A DNA stretch of 64,000 nucleotides from Ascoidea rubescens DSM 1968. Taxonomy: Eukaryota > Ascomycota > Saccharomycetes > Ascoideales > Ascoideaceae. Under the pieces are notes generated by a model. The model did not search any database and was not told where the DNA came from. It saw only the letters and a list, made by a program, of their open reading frames with translations. This document shows positions 21,092 to 31,592 of this stretch, in pieces; position 1 is the stretch's first letter, and each line of letters begins with the position of its first letter. The position numbers and the translations under genes are program-made. The stretch is taken from positions 1,803,428 through 1,867,427 of the forward strand of contig NW_017962913.1 of the NCBI RefSeq assembly GCF_001661345.1, in the 5' to 3' direction.

Positions 21092-23980
21092 TTAACTTAC
21101 CCCAACTCCGAAACCAACAGCTATTCCGACAATACTCAACACAATCACAAACATGGCTAGTGTTGCTGATAATAGCTTATACTGCCTTGGAATATATCCA
21201 CATGATTTATCAAAGAATCCAAAACAAATTAACAAATACAATGGTGGAACAAATATCCCAATTATTAATAATAGTATCACATAGTTGGTCGAACAAACAT
21301 CAACCTGTTTCTTATAAAAATCGTCATATAGCACTTTATTTTGAGATACGCTTTTGTTCAATCCTGGTTTCAAATTAAAACTCTTCAATTTCAATTCCTG
21401 AGTCTCCTTCATTAAAGCACTGGTTCTTAAATTACCATTGCCATTGCCAGTTCCACTGCCAGTTCCATTACCATTAACATTACCAGTTCCATTTACAACT
21501 CCATTCCCACTAGCAATTTCAATTTCATTATCATTACTAATATTGGTATTATTGTTTGCAAAATTAATACTTCGATTAGATATTTGCTTCAATGGTTTTT
21601 GTTCGTACATCAACTTGGGTTTTGAATCAATAGGGATACTTAAATTGGACCTTGCAATGATTCTATTGACACTGATTGAATTGTTAATTGATTGGATCTC
21701 ATTTCCGAACCCTGCTCCACCGATAACTGATCCCCCTATATGTACTTTATCCATTGTATTAGTAGACGAATAACTCTTTTGAGCAAAATTAGTTCCCAAA
21801 CTAGGGGTAGAGTTTGTACTTGCATTAACAATAAATTTTGATGATGCCGATTTATAGCTCATATCATCTTTATTACCACTATTGCCATTATTTCCACTAT
21901 TAATGTGATAACTATTATGTGAATAATTGGTATTGTTGCTATTATTACTATTGTTATTACAGTGATTACTATTACTACCATTAAGATTACTATTAAAATT
22001 ACTATGGTTAATTTCTCCCATCATTGCGTTTTTACCAGAGAATCCCACTGAGGAGGTGCTGTTGCTATTACCTTGTGGATGGCTAGTATTGTTCAAGTAT
22101 GTTGGGACATAAATCGAAGACTCAGCATCGTCGTCTCCGACTTTATACCTAGCCTCATCATCATCTTCTTCTTCCTCGTTGTCGTATTCGCTATTGCTAG
22201 CATTATCCTTTCCTTGGTTCTTAGTCCTATTGTGAACATTCAGAGGTTGATTAGGAGTTAATTGTCTTTGAGAAACGTCGTGTTGTAGTTCTGCTAGTTT
22301 TTTATCATATGCATCGAATTTATTTTCGTCTTGGATATTTGACAATTTAGAAAAGTCATATTTCAAACGATTTTGGAAAAATTGGTCTTGTGGCGAATAT
22401 GAGCTACTAGTCATAGTTGGTGCATAGGTTGGAGAATTTAAATTATCAAATAAATCACTTCTGCCGCCGGTAGTTGTTGAAGTGTAACCTGTATTGGTAG
22501 ATATTCTATTATTATGATTTGAGGGAGAGAATTGAGAAGAAAATTGAGAGGAAAATCTGGGAGGGTTAAATAAAGGAATTTCATTATCATAGAATGTTGC
22601 TGAAGTTTGATTATTATGTCCAGCCGCTAGATTATTGTTTGATAAGATACGTTCAGATTCTAAAGAAAGATGAGGATTAGGAATTGGATTAGGAGTGGGA
22701 TCGGGAATAGGATTGGGATTATCTTCAAAGGATTGTTGTTTGGATAAAGTTGTTGATCTCTTTTTGACTGTGCTGATATTTTTTGAAAAAGATGAAGTCA
22801 TTGAGGAAAAAGAGTGGATGGAAGATTTTGTTCTTGAATGGCCCCGGTCAAGGCTCGACAATTGTTTATTGTGATTTGCATATAAAGAAGTGTGGGGCTG
22901 CGATGGTAACTGGGATTGGGATTGAGAGGAAAAATCGCTTGATAAATTTTGATGAATTTTTGAATTTTTAATCTGATTTGAGGATGATAAGGAGGAGACA
23001 TCAACTGAGTTGATTGAGTTTGTCGAGTTTCTCATTATTGAATGTTTAGAATGAGATTTATAAGTGTGGGTGGTTAAGATTGAAGTTTTTGGTAAAAAGT
23101 CGTTTAAATTATTTGAATTGTTTGAGTTGTTTGAATTGTTTGAGTTGTTTGAATTGTTTAAATTATTTGAATTATTTGAATTATTTGAATCGACTAAACT
23201 CGGGTTGCTCTTGTTGTCTGAATAATTTTTGTAAATGCTTAATAAAGTGTTTCTACTTTGAGCTGAAAGGTGAGGATTTGTATTTAAATTCGGGTCAGTT
23301 GGCAATAGGGATAAATGATTTGTAGAGTCGTTAGAATTTGACGTTTGTTGTTGTAATATTATTCTCGGTGGAGCTACATTTTGATTGATATTGTTAGAAT
23401 CTGAAGTATTGTTGCTATTAGAGTTATCTAAATTTTCAATTATGTGAGAGTTTCTTGTTATGTGTTGGGACTGATGATAATTATAGTAATATCTGTAATA
23501 TTCATAATCGTCGTCTAAATCTATGATGCTGGCACTTGGTAGAGGACTGGTTGTGTTGTTATTTATGTTTAAATCAGATGAGGTTGAAGAGTAAGAAGTG
23601 CTTAGACTATTTCTGTTGATGTTGTTATCAATGTATCTTAGATTTGAGTTTTGGTTTAAATTTAAAAATTGGTTATTTGCATTGGCAATGGTATTTGATA
23701 AAGATAAAGATAGTTGGTTGTTTGAGGATGAAGGTGATAATTGGTTGTTTTTATGGCTATAAAAAACCTCAAATGATTTCTTGTCGTTGTCATTTGTTGA
23801 GGAGACTGGAATTGAATTGGAAAACGATCTTGAAGACAAAGGGGAGGACGATCTGTGGGAGGCCTTTGAGATTATAGATTTGAATTTTTCTCTGATGGGA
23901 GATCTTAGTGATTCATTTGATTTTTTTTGTGAATGGTCAGTGGGTGGTGGTGGTGGTGGTTGGTTAGAGGATGAGGACAT
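21092..23980 (-). CDS. large Ser/Asn-rich protein with C-terminal membrane hairpin
   Basis: 962 residues from ATG at 23980 (the longer frame begins with TTG). Not recognised by name. Residues 1 to about 880 are low-complexity Ser/Asn/Pro-rich, with a poly-Pro stretch near the start, repeated NNSNNSNNSN segments and a GNGTGSGTGNGNG run. The last about 75 residues hold two hydrophobic segments (YVILLLIIGIFVPPLYLLI and LLSATLAMFVIVLSIVGIA) separated by a short loop with Cys, so the bulk probably faces the cytosol. This resembles yeast cell-cortex or tail-anchored adaptor proteins in layout only. The last codons read GTAAGT TAA, so a 3' intron cannot be excluded, though I found no branch point. 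Confidence 0.7.
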   Translation of the reverse strand: MSSSSNQPPPPPPTDHSQKKSNESLRSPIREKFKSIISKASHRSSSPLSSRSFSNSIPVSSTNDNDKKSFEVFYSHKNNQLSPSSSNNQLSLSLSNTIANANNQFLNLNQNSNLRYIDNNINRNSLSTSYSSTSSDLNINNNTTSPLPSASIIDLDDDYEYYRYYYNYHQSQHITRNSHIIENLDNSNSNNTSDSNNINQNVAPPRIILQQQTSNSNDSTNHLSLLPTDPNLNTNPHLSAQSRNTLLSIYKNYSDNKSNPSLVDSNNSNNSNNLNNSNNSNNSNNSNNSNNLNDFLPKTSILTTHTYKSHSKHSIMRNSTNSINSVDVSSLSSSNQIKNSKIHQNLSSDFSSQSQSQLPSQPHTSLYANHNKQLSSLDRGHSRTKSSIHSFSSMTSSFSKNISTVKKRSTTLSKQQSFEDNPNPIPDPTPNPIPNPHLSLESERILSNNNLAAGHNNQTSATFYDNEIPLFNPPRFSSQFSSQFSPSNHNNRISTNTGYTSTTTGGRSDLFDNLNSPTYAPTMTSSSYSPQDQFFQNRLKYDFSKLSNIQDENKFDAYDKKLAELQHDVSQRQLTPNQPLNVHNRTKNQGKDNASNSEYDNEEEEDDDEARYKVGDDDAESSIYVPTYLNNTSHPQGNSNSTSSVGFSGKNAMMGEINHSNFNSNLNGSNSNHCNNNSNNSNNTNYSHNSYHINSGNNGNSGNKDDMSYKSASSKFIVNASTNSTPSLGTNFAQKSYSSTNTMDKVHIGGSVIGGAGFGNEIQSINNSISVNRIIARSNLSIPIDSKPKLMYEQKPLKQISNRSINFANNNTNISNDNEIEIASGNGVVNGTGNVNGNGTGSGTGNGNGNLRTSALMKETQELKLKSFNLKPGLNKSVSQNKVLYDDFYKKQVDVCSTNYVILLLIIGIFVPPLYLLICFGFFDKSCGYIPRQYKLLSATLAMFVIVLSIVGIAVGFGVGVS

Positions 23981-25105
23981 ATTTGGCAAAGAGATTGAAT
24001 GTCTTTGTTTATAGGTCCAGAAATTTTGCTGAAACTTTGTGAAAAAATTTCAGTTGAAAGCAAAGAAGAGCAATGTGACAATATAAAGAGATTAAAGAAA
24101 CTAAGGAGCGAATGGATGAGTGACTGAGTGACTGAGTGACTGAGTAAAAGAGTGAATAAAAAGACCAGGAGTGGTTCTGCTGAGTGAATTGGGGACAGTA
24201 ATTGATTCAGCGTATTGGGCTGACAACAATGAGGTTAAAAGAGTGAATAAGTTTGTTACTAAGGAAGGAATAGGTGCTGCAAATAATCAAAACAAATTAA
24301 TCAGCAAAAGGATTTGATAAAAGATCATTTGTCCAGCGAATCCGAATCAGTGTCTCTGTATCTAAGAGATCAGTGCCACAGTAGAAATATATCAAGCACA
24401 TCAAACTGATTATATCAAGCTGATTATATCAACTGAAGGAGCTGAGGTTTCACGCGCGCTTCCCACGCACAGTCCACGCCAATGGGTCGGCTCAAAAAGG
24501 CCCAGATGCAGCGTGAAAACAGCTGCAAAACAGCCGAAAACCAAACACGGGCAGCGGCCGAGAGCGGAAAATCAGCAACACACCCATTCCGCAGCTCTGC
24601 TAGGCCTTCGCCGCGCGCGCGCGAACCGGATAGATGCCGCTGGCCGCTATTGTGTGTCCCAAAGAAGGCATTAATGGTTTCCTCTTGCAGCCACCCCAAA
24701 ACGGCATTCCTGCAGCCTCTTTGGAATGTGCTGCGGCTCAGGCAAAAATAGCACCTGCCAATCAGTATTCGCTCCGCAAGCGCGTTTTCCGTACCTACAG
24801 TCATAATGCGCGCAGACACAGCATCCACATAGGTGGGCCTGTCACAATAACAAAAGGAAAAGTAGGAAACAACCAAAAATAGATACAAGAATATCCGTGC
24901 ATGTGGCTTTCTAATCTCACATGACACTTGCCCCTTTGGGATATTTACCTTTAGATATAACCATATAATCTGAATGATCATCATCAACGGCCAAATTACA
25001 ACGACAACAGATCAAATAGACTGATAAAACTGATAAACCAAGCACACAAACTGATTCAGCTAGTCGATTTGGTGCCATATAGTTTTGTTTTAGTTTTCTG
25101 TCAAA
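23981..25105. promoter_or_regulatory. divergent promoter region with GC-rich island
   Basis: Separates the membrane-hairpin gene (minus) and NUF2 (plus). An 8-bp TGAGTGAC repeat lies at about 24115-24145. A GC-rich island spans about 24440-24800 with CGCGCGCGC near 24612-24621. Frames here look like chance frames. No RNA gene recognised. Confidence 0.5.
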
Positions 25106-26521
25106 ATGAGCCAGAACAATATTCCCATTCTTCCAATAGGCGAGGTGATAAACTGCTTTCGCAGCTTTAACATCATTCTCGAGGAGTCGCTTTTCAGCAA
25201 TCCTCATCCACAACAATTGAAAATCCTATTCTACGACAGCCTACTTCATTTGTATCTTGATGACAGTAACGTCAATGGACTCATTCACACAAATGGCAAC
25301 AATCTCAACAACAATGCACATCTCACCTCCAGAAGATTGAACCTAGAGGATGTTGATAGCACTGATAGTATAACTATATTATATCTACATTCCAAACTAC
25401 GGAAATACTTGATGCATTGTGGGATCGTGGATTTCTCTCTAAGAGATCTAGACACCTTCAGTATAAACCGATTGGTTAAAATATTGAGTGCGATTATAAA
25501 TTTTGAAAAGTTTCGGCTTAAAGTCTCGGAATCGATCTCTGAAAAGCTATTGAAAAATTTAAAAAAATCAATAGATGGCTTGAATGAAAAAGATATTGAC
25601 TTATCTACTTTAAAATCGAAAATCGATGAAATAACCAATAGTATTAATTTAATAAATACTAAAAACAGCATCGTTGTGAAAGAAGGTCAAAGTAATGTTG
25701 ATCCCAATGAGATAATACTGGAATTAGACAAACAGAATACAGTGACGGAGCAAAAATTGAGATCGATTCAGTTTCTTAATGATAACTTAATGGCGGAGAA
25801 ACAAGAATACAAAACAGAGAAAAGAAGACTATTTAACAAGTATAAAGATTTAAAGAATAACTTGGAAATAACTCAAAAGGATTTAAAAACCATGGAAGAT
25901 TTGAACGAGAAATTCAAATTTGAGAATCTAAGTGAATTATTTTTGAGCCTAAGTAATTTGAAAACCGAGTTGTCTGTCTTGAATGAAAAAAATGATAAAA
26001 ATCTTATGGATTTGGAAAATTTGAATTCGATTCCATCAATTTTTTCAGATTTTGAATCAAATTTAAACGAATCGCTGAATACGATAGACGACTTGTTTAA
26101 AAAAAAATCTTTTTTGCAAAACAATCTTAAACAAATTAAAAATTATAATCAATCGATATTAAAACATGAAGACGATTTGAATTCCTTAAAAAAGTCAATT
26201 GAATCATTGATCGTGGAAAAGAACTTGCTAATTAAAAAGAAAACAGAGATTGAAGAGCTAATTGAAAATAACTCAATTGAAAATAACTTGAAAATCAAAA
26301 ATTTCTCCAACAGTTTAGATGAATATATTAAAAAGAAAAAAGATATTGAGAGCGATTTATCAGAAAAGAAAAAACGATGTCAAGAGATCCAAAGTGAAAT
26401 CGAGACCAAAAGGAAAGATTATCAGGATAACCTTGACGATATCAATGAAAGGGTAAAGTTATTGTGTTCTCAAGTTGAAAACTACATTAATAAAATGAAA
26501 CCAAAGCTAGGTATTAGCTAA
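25106..26521 (+). CDS. NUF2: kinetochore protein Nuf2
   Basis: 471 residues, ATG at 25106. Subunit of the Ndc80 complex (Ndc80-Nuf2-Spc24-Spc25), which binds microtubules at the outer kinetochore. The N-terminal calponin-homology region has ILPIGEVINCFRSFNI and FSLRDLDTFSINRLVKILSA, then IINFEKFRLKVSE, the typical Nuf2 helix. From about residue 160 to the end the protein is a nearly continuous heptad-rich coiled coil. Length matches S. cerevisiae Nuf2 (451). No intron. Confidence 0.92.
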   Translation: MSQNNIPILPIGEVINCFRSFNIILEESLFSNPHPQQLKILFYDSLLHLYLDDSNVNGLIHTNGNNLNNNAHLTSRRLNLEDVDSTDSITILYLHSKLRKYLMHCGIVDFSLRDLDTFSINRLVKILSAIINFEKFRLKVSESISEKLLKNLKKSIDGLNEKDIDLSTLKSKIDEITNSINLINTKNSIVVKEGQSNVDPNEIILELDKQNTVTEQKLRSIQFLNDNLMAEKQEYKTEKRRLFNKYKDLKNNLEITQKDLKTMEDLNEKFKFENLSELFLSLSNLKTELSVLNEKNDKNLMDLENLNSIPSIFSDFESNLNESLNTIDDLFKKKSFLQNNLKQIKNYNQSILKHEDDLNSLKKSIESLIVEKNLLIKKKTEIEELIENNSIENNLKIKNFSNSLDEYIKKKKDIESDLSEKKKRCQEIQSEIETKRKDYQDNLDDINERVKLLCSQVENYINKMKPKLGIS

Positions 26522-27275
26522 CAAATGTAGAGTAGTGTAGGAAGATCGAATAATAATGTAATATAAATTGAATAAATAAAATATATAGTTTAAATACATA
26601 ATGAAATTAAAAAGTTTTTTTGATTTTTTTTTGATTGATTTTGTACCATCATATTCCATGCTTGATAAAATAAGTATAATAAGACACATGTATAAAAGAA
26701 ATACCCAAAAGCTTAACAAAAATAAAAATATAGAAAAAGAACAAATATTAAATTAACAAAAATGGAGAAAAAATATGAAATAATGTAACAATATAATAAA
26801 ATAAAATAAAATAAAAGATAAAATAGATAAGATAATGATTTTTTTGATTTTTATAAAATACAATAACTTTTGCTTCTTTTCATTTCTTTTTAAACTTTAA
26901 ACTTTTTTTTTAAACCAAATTGAAAAAAAATATGATAATTAAAAACCTAATCTAAACAAACAAAAAGGATTATCAAAGTGAGGGGGAGCATTCAGATTGT
27001 TATCAGAGTATCAACATGAGAGTAAATTGCACAACATAACGAGATTTATATCAGCAAGAACCCAGTCGCAGCTAAGAGGGTAAGCGCGCCACATGATTCG
27101 CGATATAGAAATCGGAATGGTAAGGAAATTTAAACTCGTGAGAATAGTGATAAGAAGGTGAATGGGATGTGAGATTGATAAGCAGATTGGATGAATAGAA
27201 GGAGAAGGAGAAGGAGAGGTAGAATTGAATTAAGATTTTATTTTATTTTTTTATTTTTTTCATTAACTAAATAAC
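26522..27275. other. convergent intergenic region NUF2/HAC1
   Basis: AT-rich 3' flanks of two convergent genes. The part near 27000-27240 would be HAC1 3' UTR, where Hac1-type mRNAs can carry a localisation element; I could not identify one. Confidence 0.4.
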
Positions 27276-28695
27276 TTAATCAAATAATAAAAAATCTTCG
27301 ACATCAAAATTATTAGCTGGCGCTGCGGGCCTATTGCGATGAGATGAATAAGAGAGGTATGAATTTGATAATTAAAGAAGATAGATTAGAATGAAGATGA
27401 TTGATAATCACTGCTGGATTATGCAACCTGCTATTTGATGAAGAAAGATTTAGATTATATGAGTCAGATAGATAGTCAACAAAGTTTTGGTTTTGATTTT
27501 GGTTTTGGAATTGAAATTGATTTTGAAATTGGTTTTGAATGTTGTTGAGATTAAAGTTTATGAGGTTGTTAGTTTCAAGGGAGATAAGGTCTTTGATAGA
27601 AAATGAAGGAGGGATTATTGAGTTTATATTGATTGAATCATTATTTGTGTTACTGTTATTATCATTATTATCATTATTATCATTATTATCATTATTATCA
27701 TTATCACCATTATCACTAGAATTATTGGTGTTATTATTATTATTACTATTATTATTATTAGAAGTATTGTTGTTATTGTTGTTGGAGAGATAGGAAGGGA
27801 AAGAATAGATTGGATTTGGTAATTTAGGAAGATAATCAGGATCGATTGTTAGAGATTCAGATTCTGGAGAGGTTAGGTTTGAGATGGGTAATGGGGAGAA
27901 GCTGAATTCGTGATCAGACGAGGTGATATCGAGTGAGTTATCGTGGTTATCGTTAGATAATTGAGGGATTGAATTAGAGTGTTTTTTTGATTTGAATGAT
28001 TTGATTGTGGATGAAGAAGGAGATTTTTTAATGTTGTAGTTTTTAGTGTTGATGTTGTTGGTATTGATAGTAGTGTTATTGTAGAGAGAAAGTTTGTTTT
28101 GGAGAGAAGTGAAGTTAAAATTTGGAGGTATAATAGCGTCTGAGAGCTCTGATTTGATTTGAGGATCAGCGGCAGAAAGAGAGTCTAAGTGTGAATCGTC
28201 TAGAAGAAAAGAAGTGGAAGCAGGAGAGGGAGGTGAAGGAGAAGAAGCAAGAGAAGAAGCAGCAGAGGAAGTTAGTGAAGGAGTAGAAAGGGAGGAGGGG
28301 GAGTCAGCAGAGGTGGAGTTTGAAGAAGAAATGATTGAGTCTAGCAAGATTGAGGAATCGTAATCGTTGTTTAGGATGTTTGTATCAATGTCAGAGATGG
28401 AGCCGTTGAGAGATTTGATTCTGTCTATTAACTTTTGGTTTAATTGAATTAGTTTTAGTTCTCTGAATTTTGAATTTTTGAGATTAATCTCTAGATCGCT
28501 GACAGATTTTTCTAGGAATTCGACATGTTTTCTCTTTTTCTCCCTGGAGGCATGAGCAGCTCTTCTGTTTCTGAGAATTCGCTCAATACGCCTCTGCTCT
28601 TTTTCCTCTTGAGTCTTAGCTCTTTTTCTTGGAGGAAGGGCGGTTTTGATTTGTTGCAACTGCAAATCAATGTTTATGTTTTTGTTTGAGGCCAT
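27276..28695 (-). CDS. HAC1: Hac1 unfolded-protein-response bZIP factor with Ire1-type intron
   Basis: ATG at 28695. Basic region RRIERILRNRRAAHASREKK (residues 35-54) after PPRKRAKTQEEKEQ is diagnostic of Hac1; a leucine zipper follows (about 57-90). The middle is Ser/Asn-rich. Unspliced, the frame stops at 27331 (454 residues, tail LIIKFIPLLFISSQ). Removing 27326-27413 (88 nt) between two Ire1-type loops joins codon 428 in frame to a second exon ending at 27276, giving 443 residues with the acidic-hydrophobic tail AAPANNFDVEDFLLFD, a plausible activation domain. Spliced Hac1 would drive ER chaperone genes. The 88-nt length changes frame, as in other yeasts. The splice itself is predicted from sequence, not shown. 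Confidence 0.93.
27326..27413 (-). other. predicted non-spliceosomal (Ire1/tRNA-ligase) HAC1 intron
   Basis: Both ends lie in seven-base loops matching CNGCNGN. The 5' site is loop CAGCAGT (27416-27410) closed by a perfect 6-bp stem, ATAATC with GATTAT; the cut is after the third base (27414/27413). The 3' site is loop CCGCAGC (27328-27322) closed by GGC/GCC; the cut is between 27326 and 27325. There are no GT-AG ends and no branch point, as expected for Ire1 splicing. Confidence 0.9.
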
Positions 28696-30115
28696 TTTAG
28701 GAAGATGAGGAATAATAGGGAGCAGGATGGGATGGCGGCAGAGGAGGAGGAGGTAGAAATGGTGGTAAAGAGCGAGAATGGGAATAGATTGAGATGGTGA
28801 AGATATAAGAAGAGAAGAGGAAGAAAAGTGGGCGTTAAAGTAGAATATATACAAAGAGAAAGAACGAGAGTAGGAGATCTGAGAGAGAGTCGTTGGAGAT
28901 TGATTCTTAGAGCATATATCAGAAACAAACTAACAACCTATTTTTAATTTCACTGCCCTGGGTTGTAAACAGAGATAGGAGGTCCCGTTTGCGCGGGGCG
29001 GCTCCACATAAGAGCCACATCCCAGGCACTAGAACCCGGCGCGTTCCCCCGCCGGTCCCCGGACGCGAGCGCGACGCGCGACAGCCCCGTCGGCCTGGCT
29101 GCGTTCCACAGCCCTGGTACCATCCGCGCCGCGCGCACGCGCTGCGATTGGCCAGCGCACACGTGAGAATGCACATTCAGCACGGTGTCTGCATTGTGCA
29201 CGCAGAACCGCCGTTGTGCTGCCAATTCAATTCCCAAACGAGCGAACGCAGCGAGCGCGATGCGTGCAATGTGCCTATCGCTCGATCGCTGAAAGATCGT
29301 TTGATTTTGCTGCCATTTGCTGGGTGACATTTTGGCAGTTTGGACGTTTCAGCCCTGGGCTGCAGCGGCAGCTAGCGAGAGACTACGAGCGCTGGGCCTC
29401 CTTCGCACGAAACATTCTACTGTAGTGATGCCCTCATTTCAGGCAATTCACACCACATCGACAGCTGTGCCAACTGGAAGAGAGAGCGTCGGCCGGCAGT
29501 GGTGTCGGACGCTTTGCATCCAAATTGCTGCTTTGAGTGCACAGCAGTTCCGCACGCACAGGGGGTCCGTCCAAACCCTAATGAATCTTATCGGTTTTTG
29601 CGCGTCACATGCCCCGTGGCTCTGCTCCTAACAAACCATCCCATTTCTGCGAGCGTTCGCATTTGATGGAAATTGCCCAAAGCCGACGGAGCGTCTTCTG
29701 GAAGCTCTGTCTCGCAGCAGCAGGGCGAAAAGAAAAGGAGAAAAGAAACAGGAAAAAGAATCGCTGCTTTTCTTGCTTTTCGGGTCCTTGTTCAGCTCCG
29801 TTGCTGTGCCGGAAACAGATCGCGCTGCTTTTCCCGTTGTGGCGGGGTGCATTAGTAACGCACCGCGGCCAGAGCCCCTCACGGACGCCAGATCTCCCCT
29901 TTTTGCGGTGATGCCATTTGCGTCACTTTTGCCCACACAGATTAAATATAGAAATGTTTCACAGAACAAATATAGATCGAACTGCTGCTTGGGGCACTAT
30001 AATTGTATCTCGATACTTACTGTTTATTGCTATTGTTTGCTTTTTTCAATTGACTATACTGATTTAAATATATAATTGGTACTCAACACCAGACAACCAT
30101 CCCTATATAGGCCTT
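28696..30115. promoter_or_regulatory. long GC-rich HAC1 upstream region
   Basis: About 1 kb (28970-29935) is conspicuously GC-rich against AT-rich flanks. It includes a CCAAT box (GCGATTGGCC, about 29144-29153) followed closely by an E-box CACGTG (29159-29164). AACCCTAATG at about 29575 is a Tbf1-like site. Open frames on several frames reflect base composition. No tRNA, snRNA or known structured RNA was recognised. It may be an extended promoter, a long 5' leader, or host a non-coding transcript. Confidence 0.5.
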
Positions 30116-31243
30116 CTACTCGTCGTTTCGAGAACAGCCTGATTTGGCTACAAGCTCAGCTGGACAAACAACTCTTTCGAAATCAACACTTGGATTGTCA
30201 GCGCCCTCAAACCAGTCGAATCTGAAGTCGCATCCACTTTCAAGGCTCTCTGGAAGACCAGCACACTCAGACTGCGACGAAATACCACCATATTGTTGGC
30301 CCCAGGAGAAGCCGGAGCCAAATTGATTGGGGCAGCCGCTGAAGATTCCCATCCCACCACCTGGGAGTGCAATATCGAATTGGTTCTTGCCATAGTCCAA
30401 GTCGCTACCAGTGTTGGTCACTTGAACCACCATCGTCTTACCTGCAATTGATGAAGACGTGAACGTTAGCTTGTAGCACGAACAGCACATTGACGACTCG
30501 CTGCCTCCATTCAACCCAGCAGCAGCAAATCCATACGCTAGACTGTCGCTGATTGCCCATGGTTGTTGGTCGTTGCACATGTACGCTGATCCACCAACAC
30601 ACCCTGATTGAACATCAACCCCAATCACATTGTTACCATCAGCAGAACAGGCCTCCACTGGTTTCTTCACATCGGCCTTACCATTCCATGCACACGATGG
30701 TTTGCAGCAATCCCAATACCTGGTGGTGGTACCTTGGCCCTTTTCACCACTTGAAATAACTTGGAACGTTTCCTCTCCACTGCTTGTGGGTGTGGATTTG
30801 GCTGTTGATTTGGTTGACGTAGTGCTAGTCACCAATGTCCTGCTTTCTGTACTGCTGGTTTTAGTGCTGCTGGTTTTGGTCTCAAATGTACCATATTCTT
30901 CACTGGAAGTGCTTTCAACATCAATAGCAGACTCAGAAGTAACCGTCTTGATAATAGTAACTGCTGTATCTTTGATAACTGTTGTGGTTTCAACTTCACT
31001 TGTAACACTTGCTTCAGAAACAGCGCTTTTCTCGCTGGTGCTAACCCCATTACCATACGTTTCAAATTCTCCAACATAAGTACATTGGTGATAATAATCA
31101 TTGTGTGAATAACATGTGTATCCGTTTTCACAGCAGGTTGGTCCAGTCCAGTTAATACCTCCACATTGATAATACAATTTGGCACAATCTTCCGACTTGA
31201 CCAAACTGGCGGCTAAAGCAGCTAAAACAATTAATTTCAACAT
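30116..31243 (-). CDS. secreted GH45 endoglucanase with one N-terminal CBM1
   Basis: 375 residues, ATG at 31243. Hydrolyses beta-1,4-glucan. Signal peptide residues 1-17. A fungal cellulose-binding module CBM1 at 20-54 (CAKLYYQCGGINWTGPTCC) has its conserved Cys and aromatics. A Ser/Thr-rich linker (about 60-165) probably carries O-glycans. The GH45 domain (about 167-375) opens with TTRYWDCCKPSCAW, the family signature; Asp178 should be the catalytic base and Asp290 (QFDIALPGGGMGIF) the acid. Many Cys suggest disulfides. It is divergent from a four-CBM1 paralog at 33739, and parts of the 3' end are identical to it. GH45 enzymes are uncommon in budding yeasts (known in Komagataella and Geotrichum relatives), so retention or transfer are both possible. 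Confidence 0.95.
   Translation of the reverse strand: MLKLIVLAALAASLVKSEDCAKLYYQCGGINWTGPTCCENGYTCYSHNDYYHQCTYVGEFETYGNGVSTSEKSAVSEASVTSEVETTTVIKDTAVTIIKTVTSESAIDVESTSSEEYGTFETKTSSTKTSSTESRTLVTSTTSTKSTAKSTPTSSGEETFQVISSGEKGQGTTTRYWDCCKPSCAWNGKADVKKPVEACSADGNNVIGVDVQSGCVGGSAYMCNDQQPWAISDSLAYGFAAAGLNGGSESSMCCSCYKLTFTSSSIAGKTMVVQVTNTGSDLDYGKNQFDIALPGGGMGIFSGCPNQFGSGFSWGQQYGGISSQSECAGLPESLESGCDFRFDWFEGADNPSVDFERVVCPAELVAKSGCSRNDE
30120..30304 (-). repeat. inverted identity tracts shared with GH45 paralog
   Basis: 30120-30186 (67 bp) and 30207-30304 (98 bp) are identical to the reverse complement of 35216-35282 and 35098-35195, while surrounding coding sequence differs clearly. Confidence 0.85.
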
Positions 31244-31264
31244 TTTAAATTAAAGAATACAGCG

Positions 31265-31306
<42 letters not shown>

Positions 31307-31561
31307 TTTTGTATTTTTAATGAATTGATTGATTCAAAAAAAAGAAAAAAAGAAAAAATTGAATAAAGTAATAAAGAAACTGGTTTCAATGAAATAAGAA
31401 CTTAAAGGAATGACTGATAGTTATTGTAACTGATAGTTATTATAACTTGTAATTGTAATTATGATTATAATGATGGTGCTAAAAGGAAATTTTATCTTTC
31501 AGCACTAAGGAAATTCTTCCTTTTATATTTCCCTAATAACCACTATACTCATTACCAAAAA

Positions 31562-31592
<31 letters not shown>

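Noticed and set aside
21084-21094. GTAAGT at the last codons of the 962-residue membrane protein as a 5' splice site
   Set aside because: No TACTAAC-type branch point or plausible 3' exon was found downstream on the minus strand.
24424-24987. 187-codon minus-strand frame in the NUF2 upstream region
   Set aside because: It lies across a GC-rich island with open frames on several frames and has no domain or conserved motif.
28919-29969. Multiple overlapping frames of 60-126 codons upstream of HAC1
   Set aside because: All overlap each other on both strands and follow the GC-rich composition; none shows family features.
30011-30021. U1 snRNA-like 5' end (ATACTTACTG)
   Set aside because: The rest of U1 is absent and the match breaks at the ACC of the conserved ATACTTACC.
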